Positions 1-8,780 of a stretch of 64,000 bases of DNA are shown here, one piece after another. A model generated the notes under the pieces. That model did not search any database and was not told the origin of the DNA. It worked only from the letters and a program-made list of their open reading frames with translations. This DNA comes from Pedobacter sp. WC2423 (GTDB lineage Bacteria > Bacteroidota > Bacteroidia > Sphingobacteriales > Sphingobacteriaceae), in the NCBI RefSeq assembly GCF_040822065.1, contig NZ_CP162005.1:806001-870000 (forward strand), read 5' to 3'. The stretch's first letter is position 1; the number at the start of each line of letters is the position of its first letter. The translations under genes were made by a program, and so were the position numbers.

Positions 1-1
1 T

Positions 2-781
2 TTTCCATGTTTCAATTCATTCTATAAATATCTGGAAGATGATTATGTCAATATATTAAAGGAGCATAAAGTTAAAGATCGCGATTTTGATGTAGACAAT
101 TTTTTATATGTGCTGCGTCCATATTATGAAGGTGGCGAATTTGATTACCTACTTAATGCTACAGAGAACCTGGATATCTTAAATCAGCCATTCGTAGTGG
201 TGGAGCTGGATAATATAAAAGACCATCCAATTTTGTTTCCAGTGACTACAATCTTAGTTATGGAAATGTTCATCAGTAAGATGAGGAAGCTCAAAGGAAT
301 AAGAAAAGTGCTGGCAATCGATGAAGCATGGTCGGCTATTGCTAAAAGTGGAATGGCCGCATTTTTAAAATATGCTTTTAAAACGATACGTAAGTTCAAT
401 GGAGTCCCTATTGTGATCACGCAGGAACTGGATGATTTGATCAGCAGCCCAATTATTAAAGATGCGATTATTAACAATGCTGATATCAAAATTCTTATGG
501 ATATGAAAAAGTTCATAAACAAATTTGACAAGATACAGGACACTTTAGGTTTATCTGAAAAGGCCAAAACCATTCTTTTGTCGGTGAACAAAGATGACCG
601 TGATATTTTCATTGACCTGGGTGGTCAGGTTCAGCAGGTATATAGAAATGAACTTTGTCCGCAAGAGTATTTTGCTTTCACGACTGAAGGTAAGGAGCGG
701 TTTAAGGTCCTTGAATTAGCGAAACAGCTTGGTAGTATAGAGCTGGCTATTTCTGCATTAGTAAAACAGAATTATAATTAA
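2..781 (+). CDS. traG: TraG-family conjugation ATPase (VirB4-like), 3' part only
   Basis: This is the C-terminal ~259 residues of the conjugative transposon ATPase TraG, the cytoplasmic VirB4-type motor of the mating channel. The frame is open to the left edge of the window, so the start is missing; the GTG at 110 is only an internal codon. A Walker B motif (VLAIDEAW) is followed by the family segment with VITQELDDL and a region typical of VirB4 arginine-finger positions. The next gene starts 11 bases after the stop, which fits a single tra operon. The TraG assignment rests on these motifs and on the tra order that follows. Confidence 0.88.
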   Translation, partial: FPCFNSFYKYLEDDYVNILKEHKVKDRDFDVDNFLYVLRPYYEGGEFDYLLNATENLDILNQPFVVVELDNIKDHPILFPVTTILVMEMFISKMRKLKGIRKVLAIDEAWSAIAKSGMAAFLKYAFKTIRKFNGVPIVITQELDDLISSPIIKDAIINNADIKILMDMKKFINKFDKIQDTLGLSEKAKTILLSVNKDDRDIFIDLGGQVQQVYRNELCPQEYFAFTTEGKERFKVLELAKQLGSIELAISALVKQNYN

Positions 782-792
782 AAAATAAAGAG

Positions 793-1176
793 ATGAGTTG
801 GAAAAGATTTGTGAAAAAGGTAAGGTTCTCTTTTATAATGCTTTCAAGGCAAAGTTTTCAGGAGGCAGCAATATTTTCATTTATGACCGGAAGGTTTCGC
901 CGGGAATGGAAAGATGCAGAATGTGAGCATGTTGAAGTCATTACCATTAAAATTTATAATGAGATCGCGGAAGCGTACGAGGTATCCATCGTAAAATCCA
1001 AGCTTGTGATTCATAATGAACAAATGGTTTACACTAAGCAGCCGGATGAATGGCTGGCGATTTATGATACTAGCAGAAGGCAGCTCATTGAAGTTGGGGG
1101 TACCAGGACCTTTACGTTTTTTCCTGACGAAAACGAGGCGTTGCTTGATAAGCATGGCTATGTTAAAGTTGAATGA
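793..1176 (+). CDS. Hypothetical protein in tra operon
   Basis: 127 residues, not recognised. There is no signal peptide or membrane segment; the N terminus is basic (MSWKRFVKKVRF) and the rest is mixed alpha/beta with no clear motif. It lies between traG and the traI-like gene, 11 bases after the first and about 35 before the second, so it is almost certainly cotranscribed. Small conserved proteins are often found at this place in Bacteroidetes elements. A channel accessory or cytoplasmic partner of TraG is possible, but the sequence does not show it. An overlapping frame at 1016-1213 is judged a shadow. Confidence 0.6.
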   Translation: MSWKRFVKKVRFSFIMLSRQSFQEAAIFSFMTGRFRREWKDAECEHVEVITIKIYNEIAEAYEVSIVKSKLVIHNEQMVYTKQPDEWLAIYDTSRRQLIEVGGTRTFTFFPDENEALLDKHGYVKVE

Positions 1177-1212
1177 GAAGTATCTAACAGGGATTGAGAA
1201 AGGGGGGATGTG

Positions 1213-1893
1213 ATGAAAAAGGTGATGATATTATTATTTGTAATTTTTACCGCGACTAATATATCTGCGGAAAAGGCTAATGCTCAATTGGCTTATTTAG
1301 AGATCATAAAGGCAGGTGTCAAGAAAGTTATCAAAGCAGTGGATCTGCAAGTTCAGCGTTTGCAGAACAATACAATCTGGCTTCAAAATGCGCAAAAGAC
1401 GTTGGAAAATACCATGTCTAAATTAAAACTGGATGAGATTTCAGATTGGGCAAATCGTCAGAAAAGTCTTTACAAGGACTATTACGATGAATTGTACAAA
1501 GTGAAAATGCTGATTTCCTATTATAAAAGGATCAGGGATATTTCAGATAAACAAGTTAGGCTGGTACAAGCGTATCAGCGGGCCTGGCAGTTAACCAAAA
1601 AAGATCCTAATTTTTCTCCGCAGGAATTGGAATACATAGGTAAGGTTTACTCCGGTATTCTTGATGAGAGCCTTAAAAATATAGACCAGATCTTTCTAGT
1701 TGTAAATTCCTTTCAAACACAAATGTCGGATGCAAAGCGGTTAGAGATCATCAATAGTGCTGCGGATCAGGTAGACGACAATTACAATGACCTCACGAGA
1801 TTTAATCAGCAAAATATTATGCTTAGTCTGCAGCGGGCAAGGACTGGAAATGATGTTTTGGTAGTTAAAAAACTATATGGGCTGGCGGAATAG
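1213..1893 (+). CDS. traI: TraI-like exported conjugation protein
   Basis: 226 residues with an N-terminal signal peptide ending near ANA-QL, then an all-helical body with coiled-coil character. It matches the family annotated as conjugative transposon protein TraI in Bacteroidetes and probably sits in the periplasm as part of the mating channel. I chose ATG 1213 over GTG 1210; a G-rich ribosome-binding stretch (1202-1207) lies just upstream, unusual for this phylum. Its C-terminal third (LEYIGKVY, the MSDAKRLEII region, LSLQRAR) is repeated in the next two genes, so the three are tandem paralogues. Confidence 0.8.
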   Translation: MKKVMILLFVIFTATNISAEKANAQLAYLEIIKAGVKKVIKAVDLQVQRLQNNTIWLQNAQKTLENTMSKLKLDEISDWANRQKSLYKDYYDELYKVKMLISYYKRIRDISDKQVRLVQAYQRAWQLTKKDPNFSPQELEYIGKVYSGILDESLKNIDQIFLVVNSFQTQMSDAKRLEIINSAADQVDDNYNDLTRFNQQNIMLSLQRARTGNDVLVVKKLYGLAE

Positions 1894-1929
1894 GCCATTT
1901 CAAAGTATAATCAAATTAAAATCAGTTAT

Positions 1930-2562
1930 ATGAAATATTTCATCTTGATTGCGATTTCCTGCTTTTTATCAATCAGCACAAATGCCCAGACATTTTCAGA
2001 ATGGTTCTCACAAAAGAAAACTCAAAAGAAGTATCTGATCCAGCAAATTGCAGCATTGCAAATTTATATCGGATATGCTAAAAAAGGATATTCCATTGCT
2101 AAAAATGGATTAACACTGGTTGGGGACTTGAAAAAGGGAGAACTCAATTTGCACAGCGGTTATTTTTCAGCCTTAAAATCTGTAAACCCAAAGATTAAGA
2201 ATTATGCAAGGGTTGCTGATATCATCTTACTCCAGATCCAGGTTATTTCTAACTATAAGCGGCTATTTCGTGTGGTCAGGAAAAGTGATATAATGAGTAT
2301 CAGTGAAATTAATTATCTCTCTGCCGTTTTTGAGAAGTTATTGGAAGATTGTTCCAGAGCTACAGATGAACTGATTGATTTGACCACTACAGGGAAAATG
2401 GGAATGACTGATGGTGAAAGATTAGACCGCATCGATAAATTGTTTTATGAAATGCAGCGCAAATCAGTGTTTTCCCAGGATTTTACAAATCAAACATTGG
2501 TATTGATCAATTTAAGATTGAAATCGAAAAATGACGCTTACTCAATTGGTAAACTTTATTGA
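1930..2562 (+). CDS. TraI/TerB-like exported conjugation protein, paralogue 2
   Basis: 210 residues with a signal peptide (cleavage near NAQ-TF) and a helical body. It contains QKKTQKKYLIQQIAALQ, a segment seen in Bacteroidetes element proteins often labelled TerB family tellurite resistance. That label is probably misleading, because position and paralogy to the genes on both sides point to a role in conjugation. The C-terminal region aligns with its neighbours (MGMTDGERLDRID against MSDDERLEAID in the next gene). The stop is 14 bases before the preferred start of the next gene. Likely periplasmic. Confidence 0.72.
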   Translation: MKYFILIAISCFLSISTNAQTFSEWFSQKKTQKKYLIQQIAALQIYIGYAKKGYSIAKNGLTLVGDLKKGELNLHSGYFSALKSVNPKIKNYARVADIILLQIQVISNYKRLFRVVRKSDIMSISEINYLSAVFEKLLEDCSRATDELIDLTTTGKMGMTDGERLDRIDKLFYEMQRKSVFSQDFTNQTLVLINLRLKSKNDAYSIGKLY

Positions 2563-2578
2563 ATTAAAAATCATAAAC

Positions 2579-3214
2579 ATGAAAAGGATATTCTTAGCAA
2601 TTATTGCCTTTTTGATTTTAGGAAGCTTAAATAAGACTTCAGCACAAAGTACCGAAGTTGAGCAGTTACTATTAAATGTCGAAAAACTAACTCAGTTTAA
2701 GCAAATCCTTACTGATATGAAAAAGGGATATGATATTTTAAACGGTGGCTATAATGTGGTTAAAGACATATCGAAAGGCAATTTTAGTCTCCATAAGACA
2801 TTTTTAGATGGATTAATGGCCGTGAGTCCGGCGGTGAAAAAATATAGACGGGTAAGCGATATCATCAATCTTCAAATACGTATTGTCAAGGATTATAAGA
2901 CCGCATTAAAACGGTTCAGGTTAGATAAAAATTTCAATGATGATGAGCTCGCATATATCGGGCGTGTTTATACAAAATTATTTGATCAGTCCTTAAATAA
3001 TATAGATAACCTGACGACAGTTGTTACAGCGAATAAGCTCAGGATGTCTGATGATGAGCGGCTGGAAGCTATTGATAAGATATATACTGACATGCAGGAT
3101 AAAGTTTCTTTCCTTCAAAATTTCAATAAAGAAACCTATTTATTATCGCTGCAGCGTGCAAAAGAAAGAAATGATGCGGTAACTATTAGCGGTTTACATG
3201 GTATAAACAATTAA
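2579..3214 (+). CDS. TraI/TerB-like exported conjugation protein, paralogue 3
   Basis: 211 residues from ATG 2579. The frame opens earlier, at 2531, but only the internal ATG gives a proper signal peptide (MKRIFLAIIAFLIL, cleavage near SAQ-ST). The mature protein is helical and shares DMKKGYDILNGGYNVVKDI-like and MSDDERLEAIDKIYTDMQ segments with the two genes before it. It is followed after 11 bases by traJ. The paralogy is visible by eye. The role is inferred from position: a periplasmic component or chaperone of the mating apparatus. Confidence 0.75.
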   Translation: MKRIFLAIIAFLILGSLNKTSAQSTEVEQLLLNVEKLTQFKQILTDMKKGYDILNGGYNVVKDISKGNFSLHKTFLDGLMAVSPAVKKYRRVSDIINLQIRIVKDYKTALKRFRLDKNFNDDELAYIGRVYTKLFDQSLNNIDNLTTVVTANKLRMSDDERLEAIDKIYTDMQDKVSFLQNFNKETYLLSLQRAKERNDAVTISGLHGINN

Positions 3215-3225
3215 ATAATAATAAG

Positions 3226-4446
3226 ATGGCAAAGTGGGTTGGAGCTGCAATTGTTGCAGCAGTGTGGGTGTTATTGCCTCAGTTTAGTCATGCCCAGGGG
3301 GTGGGCGAACAGATCGGAGGATTACAGGCAGTACTGGATAGACTTTATGATGATATGATACCCCGATGTAGTCAGCTCATCGGGGTTGGACAAGGAATTG
3401 CAGGGTTTGCTGCTGTTTTTTATATAGGAACAAGAGTTTGGCGCCATATTGCCAATGCAGAGCCAATAGACTTCTATCCTTTATTCAGACCTTTCGTATT
3501 GGGATTCTGTATCATGTTTTTTCCCTTGGTATTGGCGACTATAAATGGAATTTTAAAACCTACAGTTATGGTGACCAGTCTAATGGTGACTGATTCTAAT
3601 AAAGCAATTGAGGTGCTGTTGAAAAGGAAAGCAGAAGCCATTAAGTCTACACCAGAATGGCAAATGTATGTTGGAAATTCGGGTGAGGGTAATCGTGACG
3701 AGTGGTACAAGTATACCCATGATGACGATGACCCTTCAAATGAAGGCTTTTTAGCTGGAATTGGAAATGATATCAAGTTTGCAATGTCAAAGGTTGCTTA
3801 TAATTTCGAAAATTCTGTTAAAAAATGGATGAGTGAGGTGTTAAATGTACTGTATCAGGCCGCAGCGCTTTGTATCAATACTTTAAGGATATTTCAATTG
3901 ATCATTCTTGGTATTTTGGGACCGCTTGTTTTTGGATTTGCAGTATTTGATGGATTGCAAAATTCTTTAATTGCGTGGTTATCGAGGTATATCAATGTTT
4001 ATTTATGGTTACCTGTTGCTAATATTTTTGGAGCAATTATAGGTACTATTCAGGAAAACATGCTCAAACTCGATATTGGGCAAATTCAGAATCAAGGCAG
4101 TACCTTTTTCAGTGCTACGGACATGGCTTATCTGGTCTTTCTCATTATAGGAATTATAGGATATTTTACTGTTCCAACGGTTGCTGGTTATATCGTAAAT
4201 GCTGGCGGAGCGGGCGGTATGCTGCAAAAAGTAACCAGCATGATGTCGAGTACTGTCAATAGTTCTGCTGGTATGGTTGCTGGCAGAGCCGGGCAAACCT
4301 TTAGCAACATTAAAAATGCAAGGGAAAACTTCAATCTGGGTTATTCTGGTGCTGCACGCGGAAGTGGCACTCATGGTCATGTTGGCCGTGTGTCTGGCCA
4401 TGTTGGGTCATTCTTAAATGAAAGACTATCCGGAAAATCTAAATAA
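3226..4446 (+). CDS. traJ: Conjugative transposon protein TraJ (VirB6-like)
   Basis: 406 residues. It has an N-terminal signal-like segment, then a set of membrane helices (around residues 50-70, 85-110, 210-260 and 295-325) and a glycine/alanine/serine-rich hydrophilic tail (about 330-406). This is the layout of Bacteroidetes TraJ, the polytopic inner-membrane protein equivalent to VirB6, which helps pass DNA across the inner membrane. The sequence around FIGTRVW/YIGTRVWRHIANAEPIDFYPL is characteristic. It directly follows the traI-like set, and its 3' end lies about 50 bases before the traK start. Confidence 0.88.
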   Translation: MAKWVGAAIVAAVWVLLPQFSHAQGVGEQIGGLQAVLDRLYDDMIPRCSQLIGVGQGIAGFAAVFYIGTRVWRHIANAEPIDFYPLFRPFVLGFCIMFFPLVLATINGILKPTVMVTSLMVTDSNKAIEVLLKRKAEAIKSTPEWQMYVGNSGEGNRDEWYKYTHDDDDPSNEGFLAGIGNDIKFAMSKVAYNFENSVKKWMSEVLNVLYQAAALCINTLRIFQLIILGILGPLVFGFAVFDGLQNSLIAWLSRYINVYLWLPVANIFGAIIGTIQENMLKLDIGQIQNQGSTFFSATDMAYLVFLIIGIIGYFTVPTVAGYIVNAGGAGGMLQKVTSMMSSTVNSSAGMVAGRAGQTFSNIKNARENFNLGYSGAARGSGTHGHVGRVSGHVGSFLNERLSGKSK

Positions 4447-4495
4447 TAGTTTAATTCTCATCACCGCATTTATATGCGGGAGCAATATAATTATC

Positions 4496-5113
4496 ATGTT
4501 TAAGCAATTACAAAATATAGATACGGCCTTTAAGCATATCAAAATTTTCAACATAATACTGATTCTTGCCAATGTTGTTATGTTCTGTTTCTACACCTAT
4601 AGATCAGACAAACGGATAGAGCAGGCAGAAAATAGGGTATTACTTATTAATAATGGAAAGGTTATTCCAGTTGAGGTATCAGATAGGGTTGCAAATCTTC
4701 CGGTTGAAGTTAAAGACCATATTGCCAGTTTTCATCTGTTATTTTTTACGCTGGCACCTGATGAAAGTGTCATTCTATCTAATATAAAGAAAGCACTCTA
4801 TTTAGCTGATAATTCAGCAAAAATTGAATATGACAACTTGCAGGAGAACGGTTATTATTCCAATATCATTTCCGGGAATATCAGCCAGAGGATAACAGTA
4901 GACAGTATAAAAGTTAATATAGACAAGCTTCCCTACTATTTCAAGTGCTATGCCACACTAAAGATTGTAAGAACGACAAGCACTGTGATTAGAAGTCTGG
5001 TAACAGAAGGATACGTTCGGGAACAGGTTAGGAGTGATAATAACCCTCATGGATTTTTAATTGAGCGGTGGAATACGATAGAAAACAAGGATCTAAAAAT
5101 TGAAAACCATTAA
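4496..5113 (+). CDS. traK: Conjugative transposon protein TraK (VirB8-like)
   Basis: About 205 residues from ATG 4496. The frame is open from 4418 and overlaps traJ, but the family begins with MFKQLQNIDTAFKHIK, which fixes the start at 4496. One membrane helix lies near residues 15-35 and is followed by a periplasmic alpha/beta domain. TraK is the counterpart of VirB8, a bitopic inner-membrane scaffold of the channel. The C terminus (GFLIERW) is typical. The stop is five bases before the next start, so translation is probably coupled. Confidence 0.87.
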   Translation: MFKQLQNIDTAFKHIKIFNIILILANVVMFCFYTYRSDKRIEQAENRVLLINNGKVIPVEVSDRVANLPVEVKDHIASFHLLFFTLAPDESVILSNIKKALYLADNSAKIEYDNLQENGYYSNIISGNISQRITVDSIKVNIDKLPYYFKCYATLKIVRTTSTVIRSLVTEGYVREQVRSDNNPHGFLIERWNTIENKDLKIENH

Positions 5114-5118
5114 ATATC

Positions 5119-5616
5119 ATGGCTGAAGAAACTAATATAGGTAACAGTGAAGAGAAGCGAAATCATTCTTTTACAAGAAAAAGTATAGAAAAGGTTGCAG
5201 AACAATTTGTGGCACAGCTGCGTAAGCTGGCGGTTTACCTTCAGCATAGGAGTGAGCTTCTTTCACGCAGGACAAAATTGGTTCTGCTCGGTCTGTTTTT
5301 ATTAGTTGGATCTGGATGTAGTTTATATCTGATTTTAAATTCCCTGGCTGGGAAATATCAATTATCCATTACCTCGGTAAAACACTTTCCATTTATCAAT
5401 AAAACAATGGCAGAGGTGAATAGGAACATCATTGTGGTTACGAAAAGGGATTATCTGGCCGTTCAGAATTTCAGGAAATATCTAGACAGTATAAAATTCA
5501 GCCCCGGTGGTAAAATTGAATATGAGAAAATAATACATGAACGAGCTGGGCTATTGGATAGCATGGATGAAATTGAACATATATATAAGCAACAGCAAAA
5601 AGAAACCAGTAGGTAA
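5119..5616 (+). CDS. Small membrane protein at the traL position
   Basis: 165 residues with a charged cytoplasmic N terminus, one membrane helix at about residues 56-74 (VLLGLFLLVGSG) and a periplasmic part ending in a basic, glutamine-rich tail. Its position between traK and traM matches traL in Bacteroides elements, but I do not recognise the sequence as TraL. It most likely anchors or assists the TraM (VirB10-like) protein. It is in the same operon, five bases after traK. Confidence 0.65.
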   Translation: MAEETNIGNSEEKRNHSFTRKSIEKVAEQFVAQLRKLAVYLQHRSELLSRRTKLVLLGLFLLVGSGCSLYLILNSLAGKYQLSITSVKHFPFINKTMAEVNRNIIVVTKRDYLAVQNFRKYLDSIKFSPGGKIEYEKIIHERAGLLDSMDEIEHIYKQQQKETSR

Positions 5617-5669
5617 TAAGCATCAATGATTGAAGATATTAAACTGAATAATTAATTAAAATTAAAACT

Positions 5670-6947
5670 ATGGAACCAACATTAAAAACTGAAAAATTTC
5701 TCAGGAAGCGCCAATTTTTCCTGGTCATCCCAATTATTATAGTGCCAATTCTGTTATTGTTTACCTGGGCATTGGGCGGGCGGAAATCAACTGAAACTGA
5801 TGGGATGGATAAGAAGAAAGCTGCTTTTAATATGAATCTTCCAGATGCACATTTTAAAAAAGGTGATATGCTGGATAAAATGAGCTATTATGATAAAGCA
5901 AAATCAGATTCCGATAAATATAAGGCACTCACAAGATCAGATCCCTATTTTAAATCAAATTCTGATTCTTCCGCGACTACCTTATCTGCTTCCTTCCCAA
6001 GTATGGGGAATACAGGTAATCTTAAAACCTCACCTTTTGATGGTAGCAATAATGAACATCGTGAAAAAAAAGTTTATGAGAAGTTAGCTCAGTTGAACCA
6101 TGCACTGAATACTAATGCTATATCTGAACCAAAGAAAGCAGATCCTGCCCTTCCATTAAGTACTGCAACTGTTAACAGCGCTGATATTGACAGACTTGAA
6201 AGCATGATGAAAATGATGGGCCAAAAAGATGGAGATGACCCTGAAGTTCGCCAGCTGAATGATATGCTGGAGAAAATATTAGATATACAACATCCTGATC
6301 GTGTACAGGAAAAAATAAAACAAACATCTGAGTTAAGAAAAGGGCAAGTCTTTCCTGTTTCTGCAACCGGAATTTTTAACCCGGTTAGTTTGTTTTTGAA
6401 TAATATAAATCAGTATGGTCAACCACAGGCCGGCACAGTAAACACCTTTTTTGGATTAAATGATACACTTATAAATGGGAATAGTATAAGCATGATAACT
6501 GGGGTATTTGATGAAAGCCAATCAATTGTTAGTGGATCGACAGTTAAGATCCGCCTAACGAGTGATGTCTACATCAACGGGATCCTAATTCAAAAAAATA
6601 ACTACCTGTATGGCCTGGCTGTGCTGAATGGAGATCGTTTAAATATAGAAATTAAAAGCATCCAAAGTCCAGGAGCTATATTTCCGGTACAGCTAACTGT
6701 GTATGATCTGGATGGCTTACCTGGCCTTTATATTCCAGGTACTATTAGCAGGGATGTGAGTAAACAGTCCGCTGACCAGGCCATTCAAAACCTTGGCGTT
6801 TCTAATTTCGATGCTTCACTAATGACACAGGTTGCAAGTACAGGAGTTGAAGCTGTTAAAACACTGGTCAGTAAAAAGGTGAAGTTAATAAGTGTAACTG
6901 TCAAATCAGGCTATCAGGTCATTTTGAGAGACCATAATATGAAATAG
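5670..6947 (+). CDS. traM: Conjugative transposon protein TraM (VirB10-like)
   Basis: 425 residues. It has a short cytoplasmic N terminus, a membrane helix at about residues 17-36, a long low-complexity periplasmic linker rich in Ser, Asp, Lys and Asn (about 40-215), and a conserved C-terminal domain (about 225-425). That domain contains FFGLNDTLINGNSISM and GSTVKIRLTSDVYINGILI. This is the TraM layout, the VirB10 equivalent that spans the periplasm. The DLDGLPGLYIPG segment near residue 345 is typical. It is followed 45 bases later by traN. Confidence 0.88.
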   Translation: MEPTLKTEKFLRKRQFFLVIPIIIVPILLLFTWALGGRKSTETDGMDKKKAAFNMNLPDAHFKKGDMLDKMSYYDKAKSDSDKYKALTRSDPYFKSNSDSSATTLSASFPSMGNTGNLKTSPFDGSNNEHREKKVYEKLAQLNHALNTNAISEPKKADPALPLSTATVNSADIDRLESMMKMMGQKDGDDPEVRQLNDMLEKILDIQHPDRVQEKIKQTSELRKGQVFPVSATGIFNPVSLFLNNINQYGQPQAGTVNTFFGLNDTLINGNSISMITGVFDESQSIVSGSTVKIRLTSDVYINGILIQKNNYLYGLAVLNGDRLNIEIKSIQSPGAIFPVQLTVYDLDGLPGLYIPGTISRDVSKQSADQAIQNLGVSNFDASLMTQVASTGVEAVKTLVSKKVKLISVTVKSGYQVILRDHNMK

Positions 6948-6992
6948 TAATTAGGATCAATAAAATAAGTATAAATCTAAAAAAAACTAAAA

Positions 6993-7829
6993 ATGAAAAA
7001 GATTAGTGTAGGGGTGATAGTAGGGTTATTTAGTTTATTACTTCATTTTTCTGTGTTTGCGCAAGTTGCAGCAACAGAAGTTTTAAATATGCAGCCAAAC
7101 TATGTTGCTGTAAATGAAAACATGGCTGTTAATTTAATTTTTCCTTTCCCAGTTAAACGGGCACAATGGGTAAGCACCGCAATTACGGTTCAACAGTTTA
7201 AGGGAGTTGATAATATTTTACTCCTTAAAGCCAACAAGAAAGATTTTCCACTAACGAATGTATCAGTGGTTACGACTGATGGTCAGTTTTACTCTTTTGT
7301 CATTGGATATTCTAATGAACTAAGTGTGATCAATCATAAATACCAGGTAAAGGAAAAGCCTTTGGTCACTTTTTCGGAAGAAAACAGCTTAAATGAAGCC
7401 AGCGTTCAAAAGAATTCAGAGAAAGTTTCCATGAGTAAAAGCGAATCCATAAGAATTAAGGAACGGAAGTACGGGCTTCAGTTTGGTCTTGATGGAATTT
7501 TTGTTAATGGCAATCTTATGTATTATAAGCTGCACATTAAAAACAGAACTAATGTGCAGTATGACATTGATCAGTTACGATTTTTTGTCCGTGACGAAAA
7601 GAAATCAAAGCGTACTGCAATTCAGGAGCAGGAAATGATGCCTTTATATATTAATAACTCCAACAAGACTATAAAAGGAAACGCTGAACAGAATTACGTC
7701 TATGTCATTAAAAAACTGACTATTCCTGATAAAAAATATTTGACAATCCAGCTAATGGAGAAAGGAGGGGGCAGGCATTTGGAACTTAACATTGCTAATA
7801 ATAAGATAATCCAGGCAAAATCGCTCTAG
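6993..7829 (+). CDS. traN: Conjugative transposon protein TraN (VirB9-like)
   Basis: 278 residues with a signal peptide (cleavage near FAQ-VA) and a two-domain beta-rich mature protein. The N-terminal part has NLIFPFPVKRA and GVDNILLLKA, and the C-terminal part has YYKLHIKNRTNVQYDIDQLRF, both characteristic of TraN. TraN is the VirB9-like channel component under the outer membrane. No traO, traP or traQ follows; unrelated cargo genes take their place. The start is the first ATG and agrees with the signal peptide. Confidence 0.88.
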   Translation: MKKISVGVIVGLFSLLLHFSVFAQVAATEVLNMQPNYVAVNENMAVNLIFPFPVKRAQWVSTAITVQQFKGVDNILLLKANKKDFPLTNVSVVTTDGQFYSFVIGYSNELSVINHKYQVKEKPLVTFSEENSLNEASVQKNSEKVSMSKSESIRIKERKYGLQFGLDGIFVNGNLMYYKLHIKNRTNVQYDIDQLRFFVRDEKKSKRTAIQEQEMMPLYINNSNKTIKGNAEQNYVYVIKKLTIPDKKYLTIQLMEKGGGRHLELNIANNKIIQAKSL

Positions 7830-7874
7830 TAATAGCGCATTAAATAATTTTTTAACAATAAAAACTAATTTATT

Positions 7875-8741
7875 ATGGAAATCAATGTCAAAAATCAAGA
7901 GTACCTAAATACGCAAGTATTTTATACAGGGTTTGGGGACACACACAGGTTTGAAATTGGAGAGGGAATAGCTTCTTTGAATGCTGAGAAAAATTCATTT
8001 TCAGTAGCTCATAGTGAGAAAATTAATGGTATCGATACGTTTACGAATCTGAATTTTATAAGAGGCAAGGGAGACTCTAATATGGTTTTCTTTAATTCAT
8101 ATGATTTTACGCTAATGGAGTCAGGAAAAGAGCCTTTAACTCAAAATTTCAGAGTTCAGAACTGGCAGGCCATGGAAATAAAAATTGATGGCGAGACAGA
8201 AGTGATTAACGGAAAACCTTTAGAGAAAAAAGTTAACAGCACAATTAGTAAGAAAGAAGCTTTTAATGCGATGCAGGGTAGATACCCGCTAAAAGAATTC
8301 ATTAAAGAACAAAATCAGGTAAAATCCTACTATAAGGCTCATATTAAAGTCGATTTTAATGATAAACTTACAAATGGTGATTTTAAAATTGTAAAGCTGC
8401 CGGATTTTGATTTTGAAAGTAAGATAGATTCTATCCCAATTAAAGATCTTGACAAAAATGATAATAAAAGTGTGCTTATTGAATCGTTGGAAAAAGGTAA
8501 TATCCAATCTGTGTTATTATTAGTCGGTGGGGAAGAGGTAAAACATTTTCTTGCACTAGATGCTGTGGCTAAAACTATTGCGATATATGATTCTGGTATG
8601 AACCGCCTTGGTATTCATAATGGCGAGGAAGTTAAAACGGATAATAAAATTACCAATGAAGAGTCAAAAAAAAATAATAAACAGGTAGATACAACTGCAA
8701 AAAAAACTAATAAAAGTAGACGGAAAGGTAAAGGGATCTAA
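7875..8741 (+). CDS. Element cargo protein with basic tail, paralogue A
   Basis: 288 residues, no signal peptide or membrane helix, not recognised. The body (about residues 1-245) is beta-rich and predicted cytoplasmic. The last 45 residues are lysine and asparagine rich and strongly basic (KKTNKSRRKGKGI), suggesting nucleic-acid binding. Residues about 135-245 align by eye with residues 220-340 of the next gene: an N-x-x-x-GR segment, a DF-x-DK segment, and FDFESKIDSIPIKD against LDFDYMKELSALPLKD. The two genes lie where traO to traQ would be in other elements. Function unknown; a soluble DNA-processing or defence-related cargo role is a guess. Confidence 0.6.
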   Translation: MEINVKNQEYLNTQVFYTGFGDTHRFEIGEGIASLNAEKNSFSVAHSEKINGIDTFTNLNFIRGKGDSNMVFFNSYDFTLMESGKEPLTQNFRVQNWQAMEIKIDGETEVINGKPLEKKVNSTISKKEAFNAMQGRYPLKEFIKEQNQVKSYYKAHIKVDFNDKLTNGDFKIVKLPDFDFESKIDSIPIKDLDKNDNKSVLIESLEKGNIQSVLLLVGGEEVKHFLALDAVAKTIAIYDSGMNRLGIHNGEEVKTDNKITNEESKKNNKQVDTTAKKTNKSRRKGKGI

Positions 8742-8780
8742 TGCAGATTTTAGTTTTATAATCAATCAATAAGTATTTAT

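Noticed and set aside
184..612. Minus-strand open frame of 142 codons
   Set aside because: It lies wholly inside traG, on the opposite strand, and has the hydrophobic, serine-rich make-up of a reverse shadow.
1016..1213. Plus-strand frame overlapping the small tra-operon gene
   Set aside because: Overlaps in another frame and has no domain or start signal of its own.
1930..3214. Tellurite-resistance (TerB) function
   Set aside because: The proteins have signal peptides, sit in the tra operon and are paralogues of the traI-like gene; no ter operon is present.
4418..4495. Upstream extension of traK overlapping traJ
   Set aside because: Family proteins start at the MFKQLQNID segment; the extra 26 residues are unrelated.
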